Under the pieces are notes generated by a model. The model saw only the letters and a list, made by a program, of their open reading frames with translations. It was not told the DNA's origin and did not search any database. A stretch of 64,000 nt of DNA from a bacterium (lineage in GTDB: Bacteria; Bacteroidota; Bacteroidia; Cytophagales; Cyclobacteriaceae), in assembly GCA_024743255.1 (NCBI GenBank), contig JANSWY010000014.1, forward strand, positions 19,403 through 83,402, given 5' to 3'. This document shows, one piece after another, positions 54,422 through 61,230 of this stretch. A program made the position numbers and the translations under genes. The first letter of the stretch is position 1. The number at the start of each line of letters is the position of its first letter.

Positions 54422-57190
54422 TTATGAAAATCGTCTTTTTACGAAAAAGAAAAGTACGAGCAAGGAGAAAGCTACAATTAATATATATCCATATAATGGG
54501 ATTTTACCTATCGCAATAGGTGACGAATTTCCGATTACTACAAAACCTCCCCAAAATGCTGGGTGTGACCTCAATTCATCTCCTTTTTTAAGAAACTCTA
54601 ATTTTGCCTGACGTAAGGCTTCATCCTTTGATAACCCATTTGAAAGTCCATCGTAAAAAAGCGCCATAAGCTCGGAAGTACTATTGTCATCAACAGCCCA
54701 ATGACTGACCAGGGTACTTGGACAGCCTGCATATGAAAATGCAGTTCCAAGACTCATTGGCCCTTCACCTATTTCTATTTTTCCAATTCCGGTATTGCAA
54801 GCACTTAGCACTGCTAAATCAGCACTTAGGTTCAAATTAATTAACTCGTGAATATGCAGCATTCCATCCTCAATCGAGTCTTGATCAGGCGTAAACACTA
54901 AATGTGAAAGCATTGGATCATTATGGTCTACAAATGCATGCATAGCCAGATGCAGAATCTTGTAATTTGGAGCATCCTGTTTAAAAAGCTTTTCGGTTGC
55001 GGTACTATTTGTTAGTTGTTTACCATCCAGGATCTTTGTAATCTGCTGTACTTCACCTGCATTCCATTTTAACGGATTTAATTGGTCACGAAATTCACTT
55101 CTCAAATTGACGTATAGATTATTTGTACTGTCGATTAGTGGATAGGTTGGAGCAACTGCAAGGACTGAATTATTGGAAGATTCCTTTTTAGAAAAATCTT
55201 GAAATAGTATGCTTGCTGAGTTTGTGTAGCTTACAGAATAGGAATTTAACAGGTAGTCCATGTTACTATATTTTTCGTCTTCAGATGGAGTAGATTTTAA
55301 TAATAATTCCATCGGAAAACTAGCTAATTCTCCATTGGACGAAACAATTACCTGACTTATCTCAGGAGATAATTCTTCAATCACTTTTGAGAAAAGAGTT
55401 TTAAACAGTTGACTGGAAGACTGAATGAATTTGGATTTTGACTCATTTGGCTTTTCTAGTGCTTCGTCAAAATCGCTTAAGCATTGTCTGAAGTCTGAGA
55501 TTGTTTCTTTTATATTATTGTCGGTGACTACAAATAATTCACTTTTATCTTTTGCGACAAGAAAAACATATATTTCTTCCAAATCAGGTGTTGAGTAATA
55601 TTCAATCAGGGCCTGATTATTTGTTAGTCGATTTTTTATGTCCTGAATACTGAGATTAGTTTTTGAGTATTTCAAGCTAAAATAAAGAGGATAGTTTTCC
55701 TCTAGCTTTTGTGTCAAGCTATCAATTCTACTATTGGTCATACTAAGCTTTTGCTGTATGTCAAGTTGTTTGATACTGTCTTTCTCAGAATATAGTCGGG
55801 ATCTTAACTTTGATTGATCAATACGCAATTCTGATTCGAATTTTTTTATTTTCTCTGGCAAATTGGCTTGGACCTTTGCTTGTGATTCCAATAAGCTATT
55901 CGCTAACGTGGCGGATCTGCTTTTCTCAGAGAAGTAAAAAGCTTTATCCATATATTTTTCATCCCTGGTAATATCCAGCAGTTTTTTTGAGGTAATAATT
56001 GCTCCCAAATAGGTATTTGCAGCATAACCACTAACCCTTCTTTTGTCCCTTTGGCGAATATGGGAGTTTCTCATATTATCAATTAGAGTGTCAGCCGATA
56101 CAAAAGTAGATAGCGCCAAATGCAAATTGGTTTCTAAAGAATCTTGTTCGTAAAGTCTAAGAAGTGTATTGCCTTTTAACCTTAATGCCTTAAGGAATAC
56201 TACTGGATCTATATATTCATTAATTACTGGGTTGGAATCCCAGGAGGAGTTTTCGAAGTTAGGATCGTTTGCAACAAAAGAGTATTGGAAGTTTTGAAGA
56301 GCCTCGTTTAATTGATCCATTTGAATATACGCTTCACCGATTCTTGCATATGACGAGGCTAATAATGGATGTTTGTCACCGAGTGATTTCTTTCGGATTT
56401 CAGCGGCTTTCAATAAGTGAATTATTCCTTTTTCGGGTTTGCCCATGTCAGCATATAGGAATCCGATGTTATTATGACTGTAGGCATTACTCGGGTGATC
56501 GGGACCAATAAGGTTTTCACGCAAGTCCTTTCCTCTTAGAAAGTACTTTAATGCCTCCTCATAATTTTTCATATTCCAGTATACACCTCCAATATTATTT
56601 ATTGTCCCAATCATTTCATTTGTGTAACTAGTACGAAATTGCCTTTTGGTGTAATCTGATTTCTTAAAGTAAGTAATTGCGTCATCCCATTTACCGGTTC
56701 TTAGATACACAAGACCAAGATTGTTATACAGATCTGCGTTAACCTCACTTTGAGGATGCTTTCCTAATTCAAAAAGGTTGATAGCTGATAAAATCGATTC
56801 TTCAGCTATTTCATAGTCACCTCTGAAGAAATGCACCACGCCAATGTTTCCTAGTGCGTTAATCTTTTCCAGATGGTACTTGGAGAGGTGATTCTCACTT
56901 AATTCAAGACATTTTTGAGCAGCAGTTAGTGCGTCATCAAGGTTTCTTCTGGACCAGTAAGCGTTTGAAATTTTGTTGAGGCAGACAGCCTGCTTTTCCC
57001 AGAGCTCTAAAGCTTCGTAAGCTTCCTCTGCTTTTGTAATGTAATATGTTGCACTATCGAAAATTCCCGAATCGAAAAAATATTCCGCCCGGTCATGCCA
57101 TATATTGGCACTATCTACATTAGCGCTTGGTTGACAGAAAACTATGGTTGACAGGCATAATGATGCTAATATTAGCAGAGACTTATTCAT
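54422..57190 (-). CDS. Membrane-anchored TPR-CHAT protease-like protein
   Basis: 922 residues with signal peptide MNKSLLILASLCLSTIVFCQ. About seven tetratricopeptide repeats fill residues 25-330, then a long helical linker (to about 560), then a CHAT domain (about 590-890). The caspase-like dyad is His751 in HLAMHAFVDH and Cys798 in LSACNTGIG, both intact. The last 26 residues are a membrane segment with basic tail VKRRFS. With a signal peptide and a basic C-terminus, the CHAT domain should lie in the periplasm. Its targets are unknown. The next gene upstream, 57 bases away on the same strand, encodes a membrane protein. Confidence 0.92.
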   Translation of the reverse strand: MNKSLLILASLCLSTIVFCQPSANVDSANIWHDRAEYFFDSGIFDSATYYITKAEEAYEALELWEKQAVCLNKISNAYWSRRNLDDALTAAQKCLELSENHLSKYHLEKINALGNIGVVHFFRGDYEIAEESILSAINLFELGKHPQSEVNADLYNNLGLVYLRTGKWDDAITYFKKSDYTKRQFRTSYTNEMIGTINNIGGVYWNMKNYEEALKYFLRGKDLRENLIGPDHPSNAYSHNNIGFLYADMGKPEKGIIHLLKAAEIRKKSLGDKHPLLASSYARIGEAYIQMDQLNEALQNFQYSFVANDPNFENSSWDSNPVINEYIDPVVFLKALRLKGNTLLRLYEQDSLETNLHLALSTFVSADTLIDNMRNSHIRQRDKRRVSGYAANTYLGAIITSKKLLDITRDEKYMDKAFYFSEKSRSATLANSLLESQAKVQANLPEKIKKFESELRIDQSKLRSRLYSEKDSIKQLDIQQKLSMTNSRIDSLTQKLEENYPLYFSLKYSKTNLSIQDIKNRLTNNQALIEYYSTPDLEEIYVFLVAKDKSELFVVTDNNIKETISDFRQCLSDFDEALEKPNESKSKFIQSSSQLFKTLFSKVIEELSPEISQVIVSSNGELASFPMELLLKSTPSEDEKYSNMDYLLNSYSVSYTNSASILFQDFSKKESSNNSVLAVAPTYPLIDSTNNLYVNLRSEFRDQLNPLKWNAGEVQQITKILDGKQLTNSTATEKLFKQDAPNYKILHLAMHAFVDHNDPMLSHLVFTPDQDSIEDGMLHIHELINLNLSADLAVLSACNTGIGKIEIGEGPMSLGTAFSYAGCPSTLVSHWAVDDNSTSELMALFYDGLSNGLSKDEALRQAKLEFLKKGDELRSHPAFWGGFVVIGNSSPIAIGKIPLYGYILIVAFSLLVLFFFVKRRFS

Positions 57191-57247
57191 TTCAGCGTGA
57201 TTTAGACAAATTGATATTGCAATATAGAAATGAAATACAAAACCAAC

Positions 57248-57778
57248 CTATTCCAGCTTCTCCGGGTTAAAGCTCATTCCGGTTAATTTCCATCTTTCTC
57301 CGTAAACAGAGGAATAAACTACTTCAAGTTTGGCCGTTTGGTTGCCGAAGAGCTTCCTGAAGAATTGAGTCGACTTTTTTGATTGATTAGTTGTGATCAG
57401 GCTTACATTCTGCCCTGGACGAATCAATCTTCCTTTCGGCATGTTCGAGTACCCGTAATTTATGTTATCGATCGAATCTGAGTCAAGAGTTTTCATGAAG
57501 AGTTCCGCAAAGGATGCCGGATCTCCTTCAAAGATTGTGTCAGCATGGATGATTCTAACTTCCTCTACAAATGCAGGACCAATTCCTGTGTTAACCATGG
57601 TAAATTTGTAATTGTCGTTTCCACCATTATTCCAAATTTCCAGTCTTGGATACACCGATGCATATTGTTGTTCTCTAAAAATGGTAGTTTGGTAAATGAT
57701 GGTGAATAGCGTACAGATACTAATGAACATAGCAGCCATGCTGACGATTTTCTCGCTGTTCCAAAATTGCTTTGACAT
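57248..57778 (-). CDS. Single-pass membrane protein, unknown
   Basis: 176 residues. One membrane segment (MAAMFISICTLFTIIYQTTI) lies after a short basic N-terminus, and the rest (beta-rich, WNNGGNDNYKFTMVNTGIGP) lies outside. The domain has no recognised family. It directly precedes the TPR-CHAT gene and may be its partner; this is inference from position. Confidence 0.6.
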   Translation of the reverse strand: MSKQFWNSEKIVSMAAMFISICTLFTIIYQTTIFREQQYASVYPRLEIWNNGGNDNYKFTMVNTGIGPAFVEEVRIIHADTIFEGDPASFAELFMKTLDSDSIDNINYGYSNMPKGRLIRPGQNVSLITTNQSKKSTQFFRKLFGNQTAKLEVVYSSVYGERWKLTGMSFNPEKLE

Positions 57779-57857
57779 AATCTGAGTATTTAACCTTGGG
57801 GTTTAATGAATTACTTCAGTTATTTTAGTTGGTTACTATATTAGGTAGATATAATTA

Positions 57858-57888
57858 AAAGAAAAAGCCTCAACAAAATTGAAGAGGC
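57858..57888 (-). terminator. Terminator of the NmrA/DUF1772/cytochrome operon
   Basis: On the minus strand GCCTC (57888-57884) pairs with GAGGC (57871-57867), followed by TTTTTCTTTT. It lies just after the stop of the gene at 57918. Confidence 0.7.
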
Positions 57889-57917
57889 CTTTGATGCATA
57901 GCTAGCTAAAATAATAA

Positions 57918-58742
57918 TTAAGGGTTCCAAACTCCTGTAGCTGAAGTTTCTTTGATGAACTCAGAGATGTCCTTTGGTTTTCTTCCCAATACTTTTTCTA
58001 TGGTGTCAGTAGTTTTAGCATTTCTTCCATCCAGAACTTCTGTGAATAAATAATCTACCAACCAGATATAATCATCAGGAATTTGTAATTCTCTTAACAT
58101 GGCATTGTATTGCTCAAAACTCAATTCTGTGAATTGGATCTCTCTTTTAGTGGCTGCTGCAATTTCTTCCGTTACTTCTTTGAATGTTAACAATCTTGGA
58201 CCTGTTAATTCATAAATCTGTCCAATATGTTTTTCATCCATAAATGACTCATATGCCACATCGGCGATATCATCTGTATCTACAAATGGAATTTTAGCCT
58301 CTGATCTTGGTAGCGCTACATGTCCTGCTAATATTGGCTCAAGGAACATGCTTTCACTAAAGTTTTGATTGAACCAGTCACATCTTACTATGGTCCATTT
58401 AGAATCTGAATTCATCACAATATCCTCACACTTTTCGGCTTCTATTTCACCTCTGCCAGACAGAAGTACTATTCTTGAAATTCCCATTCTTATTGCTAAA
58501 TCAGTGAAACCCTGAATGGCTTCCTGTGATCCTGGAACAGCAAGGTCTGGTTGGAAAGTGATGTAAACAGCGTTCATACCTTCAACAGCTGCAGCCCAGG
58601 TTTTTGGTTGTGTCCAGTCGAATGGTACTTCGCTACTTCTGGATACAACTCTAGTTTCTATTCCTGAGTCAACCAGCTTCTTATTCAGTTTTCTGCCGGT
58701 TTTACCGTTTCCTCCGATTACTAATACTTTTAGATCTTTCAT
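57918..58742 (-). CDS. NmrA-like NAD(P)-binding protein
   Basis: 274 residues. The Rossmann motif VLVIGGNGKTGRKLNKKL (GGxGxTG) is at the start, followed by the pattern of NmrA/ergot-type reductases (YITFQPDLAVPGS, FVDTDDIADVAYESF, YELTGPRLLTFKEVTEEI). It lacks the YxxxK catalytic motif of classical SDRs, as NmrA proteins do. It probably binds NADP(H) as a reductase or sensor. It ends the operon that begins with the AraC gene at 60533. Confidence 0.9.
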   Translation of the reverse strand: MKDLKVLVIGGNGKTGRKLNKKLVDSGIETRVVSRSSEVPFDWTQPKTWAAAVEGMNAVYITFQPDLAVPGSQEAIQGFTDLAIRMGISRIVLLSGRGEIEAEKCEDIVMNSDSKWTIVRCDWFNQNFSESMFLEPILAGHVALPRSEAKIPFVDTDDIADVAYESFMDEKHIGQIYELTGPRLLTFKEVTEEIAAATKREIQFTELSFEQYNAMLRELQIPDDYIWLVDYLFTEVLDGRNAKTTDTIEKVLGRKPKDISEFIKETSATGVWNP

Positions 58743-58786
58743 TTTTCGTTTTTGTTTAATTGTTATAATTGATTTGCTTGGTTTGA

Positions 58787-59281
58787 TTATTTGATTTTGG
58801 TCGCAACGATCAACACGACCATCGCGAGTACTGAAAATACTGTTCTGATTAGGTGTAGCTTGTTCCAGTCTGTTTCATACTTCAGTCTGATCTCATTAAT
58901 TTTCTCCAGACTCATATCTGAAAAGTCGATTGCTTCAAGAGCATTGTTGAGAGGGACATTACCAAAGGCAGTCACACCAAATGTTCCAAAACTGTAAAAC
59001 ACTGCTGCTATAACTGTCAACCAAAACACCGGACTAATTCCTGACCTGTATTCAAGCCCTGAAGAGATGATCAGGACAATCATGGATCCGAAAAAGATGG
59101 CAAAGAACCAAGGGTTCAGGATCTCACGATTAATGTTTTGCATTACTTCTACATAGGATTGGTCAGAGATCTTTTTTGTGCCTGGAATTACAGATACTTG
59201 CCAGGCATAGAATAGCCCTGCAGATAGTCCTGTAAGCAGAATTGCGATAGCTTGTGTGCTGTTTTTAATTGACTCTTCCAT
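58787..59281 (-). CDS. DUF1772 (anthrone oxygenase-like) membrane protein
   Basis: 164 residues with four membrane segments. The block TGLSAGLFYAWQVSVIPGTK and later FGNVPLNNALEAIDF are the typical DUF1772 signatures; the family includes anthrone oxygenases. It starts 4 bases after the cytochrome c-like gene and is followed by the NmrA gene, a pairing that is common. Function in bacteria is unproven. Confidence 0.88.
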   Translation of the reverse strand: MEESIKNSTQAIAILLTGLSAGLFYAWQVSVIPGTKKISDQSYVEVMQNINREILNPWFFAIFFGSMIVLIISSGLEYRSGISPVFWLTVIAAVFYSFGTFGVTAFGNVPLNNALEAIDFSDMSLEKINEIRLKYETDWNKLHLIRTVFSVLAMVVLIVATKIK

Positions 59282-59285
59282 TTTA

Positions 59286-59579
59286 CTAGATGTTTTGAGT
59301 GTCTAACCATTTCTTTAGAGTGTCATATTCCTCATTACTGAGTTTGACTTTATCTCCCTTAGGCATTCTTTTTTTGACAAAAACCTGGGTATAGATTTTC
59401 GAAGCATGTCGATTCATGTTTTTTGAATTGAATACCTTGAATGGATTTTGTTTGCGGTGGCAGATATTACATTTGGTTTCAAGAATCTCTAATGCCTGCT
59501 GCTCTATTGGGTCAGTATTATCAGGGCTCTGATATACAGAAGTGATACTGATAACTGTGACTAATACTAAAGTTTTCAT
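59286..59579 (-). CDS. Small exported cytochrome c-like protein
   Basis: 97 residues from ATG 59579, where MKTLVLVTVISITSVYQS is a signal peptide; the frame opens earlier but those residues do not look real. The heme motif CNICH (C37, C40, H41) sits 37 residues in, and RMPKGD supplies a probable methionine ligand. It is a small periplasmic electron carrier or heme-binding protein. It lies at the start of the operon, after the AraC gene, and would need the CcsBA system for maturation. Confidence 0.8.
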   Translation of the reverse strand: MKTLVLVTVISITSVYQSPDNTDPIEQQALEILETKCNICHRKQNPFKVFNSKNMNRHASKIYTQVFVKKRMPKGDKVKLSNEEYDTLKKWLDTQNI

Positions 59580-59669
59580 TTCCTTTTCATTAATTATTGA
59601 CAATACAAACTTGCGTGTTTGGCTAGCCAATCATTTGTTTGAAAAGGATTCTGATTTGTTCGAAAAGGA

Positions 59670-60533
59670 TTATCGTTTTACGTCGCTTGGGCGAAAACCA
59701 AATTTTTTGGTGAATGCATTTGAGAATGAACTAACACTATCATATCCCACCATCCATGCAGCCTCCTGAATGGTGACCTGTTCATCTCTTAGGAGTGAGT
59801 TGGCTTTATTAAGCCTTTCATTTTGAAGGTGTTTGAACACAGGAACTCCAAATAGTTCTTTAAAGCTCTTTTTTAGTTTGTAGCTGTTTAACCCAATTTG
59901 TTTAGACAATTCGGATAGGCTGGGAGGGGACTCGATATTGTTAGCAAGGATTTCCTTTGCTTCATAAAGCTTTTTCCTTTCGTCTGTATTGACAATTTCT
60001 TCAGAGGAGTTTTCATCAGCTACAATAGCAAAGAAGTGTGAGATGAGTTCTGTTACCTGGCTTTTAAGGAACATGGATCTCATCTTGTTGGTGTAGGTAT
60101 TGGTAAAGATTTTGTCTACTGCAGTGAGCATGTCATTGTTCATAAATAAGGAAGGCCCCCTTTTAAAATGCTCCTTTGTTTGTATCAACTCATTCATGTA
60201 AGATGAATAAGCTTCAGATTCTTCTGCTGGAAGTTTTTTGAGGTTTTTAATGGATGAAAGAATGACTATACATTGTAATGGTCTTTCCTGAGAGATGGTA
60301 TGAATGAATTTTGCGTGTTGATTTGCAAAGAATGACATTGCATAACCTTTGGTGGTATCAAAGATCTCGTGTTGATCTCCAAATTCAATTTTCAGAGAAA
60401 CATCTCCAGAGCCGTAAAATGCCATACCAATCACAGGCTCCTCAAAATCACATGTTTCAATAACAGTTTGCTCTGAGCTGGATTGCTCAAGCAGGACCAT
60501 GAAATCATTGATTTCCAATATCTCTCTGTTCAT
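59670..60533 (-). CDS. AraC family transcriptional regulator
   Basis: 287 residues. The last 100 form the AraC DNA-binding domain: PSLSELSKQIGLNSYKLKKS, FKELFGVPVFKHLQNERLNK and VTIQEAAWMVGYDSVSSFSN, ending KKFGFRPSDVKR. The N-terminal part is a ligand-sensing domain without a recognised subfamily. The three genes after it (cytochrome c-like, DUF1772, NmrA) follow within 90 bases on the same strand, so it probably regulates them. Confidence 0.93.
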   Translation of the reverse strand: MNREILEINDFMVLLEQSSSEQTVIETCDFEEPVIGMAFYGSGDVSLKIEFGDQHEIFDTTKGYAMSFFANQHAKFIHTISQERPLQCIVILSSIKNLKKLPAEESEAYSSYMNELIQTKEHFKRGPSLFMNNDMLTAVDKIFTNTYTNKMRSMFLKSQVTELISHFFAIVADENSSEEIVNTDERKKLYEAKEILANNIESPPSLSELSKQIGLNSYKLKKSFKELFGVPVFKHLQNERLNKANSLLRDEQVTIQEAAWMVGYDSVSSFSNAFTKKFGFRPSDVKR

Positions 60534-60589
60534 AGACTAGAAATTTAATATAGAATGGAGGTATTATGAAATTAGAATGGGTAAATAAG

Positions 60590-60652
60590 TTAGAAGACGG
60601 AAGACCGGAGACCGAAGTTGGAAGTTAGAAATTAGATATTGGAAGGAAGAAG
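60590..60652. repeat. Degenerate heptanucleotide tandem array
   Basis: Nine 7-base units in register: TTAGAAG, ACGGAAG, ACCGGAG, ACCGAAG, TTGGAAG, TTAGAAA, TTAGATA, TTGGAAG, GAAGAAG. Each ends with a GAAG-like core. This resembles the short tandemly repeated heptamers known from cyanobacteria and seen in Bacteroidota spacers. Confidence 0.7.
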
Positions 60653-60937
60653 ACCGTCTTTCCTGGACTATTACGCTTTTCAAACCCCTAACCCATGAAG
60701 GGAGACAATGGATTGTTTATTACCTTAAAAGTTATGTACCCAATAAAATACTATTGTTAACTGAATATATCAGGATTCCAGACACTCACGTAATCGTTAC
60801 TGCTTCATAATTCGGGATTCCAGATTGTTTTTTCCCTGACATTTCAGAAATCCCGGAATGAACTTGTAGTAAATAATTATTCTAATAACTCGCAAGTTCT
60901 CCGCAGGAGAACAACCTCGCAACCCGCAACCCGTTTT

Positions 60938-61014
60938 CTGACAACTGACAACTGACAACTGACAACTGACAACTGACAACTGACAACTGACAACTGACAA
61001 CTGACAACTGACAA
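60938..61014. repeat. Exact heptanucleotide array, CTGACAA x 11
   Basis: Eleven perfect copies of CTGACAA. Just before it lie related units (CTCGCAA, CCCGCAA) in almost the same register. Perfect tandem repetition predicts copy number change by slippage between strains. Confidence 0.95.
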
Positions 61015-61026
61015 TGAAGAACTTAA

Positions 61027-61056
61027 ATAAAAAAAGCCCATCATTACGATGAGCTT
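61027..61056 (-). terminator. Terminator of tRNA-Cys
   Basis: On the minus strand AAGCTCATC (61056-61048) pairs with GATGGGCTT (61042-61034), with one G-U pair and a 5-base loop, followed by a T run. It lies 9 bases after the tRNA 3' end. Confidence 0.85.
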
Positions 61057-61064
61057 TCTCTCTG

Positions 61065-61135
61065 AGGTCGAGAGCGGATTCGAACCGCTGTACGAGCTTT
61101 TGCAGAGCTCTGCCTAGCCACTCGGCCACTCGACC
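61065..61135 (-). tRNA. tRNA-Cys (GCA)
   Basis: 71 bases on the minus strand. The acceptor stem GGTCGAG/CTCGACC, D arm GCC-GGC, anticodon stem GAGCT/AGCTC with loop CTGCAAA (anticodon GCA), and T arm with TTCGAATC are all intact. The discriminator base is U, as expected for cysteine. CCA is not encoded. Confidence 0.97.
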
Positions 61136-61151
61136 TTAAAAATTAGGTTTG

Positions 61152-61182
61152 CAAACATAGAAATTCTATGTAATAAACCAAA
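61152..61182 (-). promoter_or_regulatory. Promoter of tRNA-Cys
   Basis: On the minus strand TTTG (61182-61179), exactly 19 bases, then TATGTTTG (61159-61152): a perfect TTTG-N19-TANNTTTG promoter. The predicted start is about ten bases before the mature tRNA. Confidence 0.85.
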
Positions 61183-61184
61183 GA

Positions 61185-61208
61185 AAAAGGTGTCTTATGA
61201 CACCTTTT
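61185..61208. terminator. Terminator of rpsA
   Basis: AAAAGGTGTC (61185-61194) and GACACCTTTT (61199-61208) form a perfect 10-bp stem with a 4-base loop and T/A runs on both sides. It lies just after the rpsA stop and overlaps the start of the tRNA-Cys promoter region. Confidence 0.85.
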
Positions 61209-61230
61209 CTTTATTTATTTTGAAATATCT

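Larger units (their letters stand above)
60534..61026. other. Gene-free stretch holding two heptanucleotide arrays
   Basis: No protein gene is convincing here. The region holds a degenerate heptamer array (60590-60652), an exact heptamer array (60938-61014), and a perfect hairpin GTTCTCC-GCA-GGAGAAC at 60896-60912. CGGGATT at 60813-60819 and AATCCCG at 60849-60855 form an inverted pair. Confidence 0.7.

Noticed and set aside
60938..61014. Possible CRISPR array
   Set aside because: The unit is 7 bases repeated without spacers, and no cas genes are present; it is a simple tandem repeat.
60797..61129. 110-codon minus-strand frame over the heptamer array and tRNA
   Set aside because: It consists of translated repeats (SCQLSVV) and tRNA sequence, so it is not a real gene.
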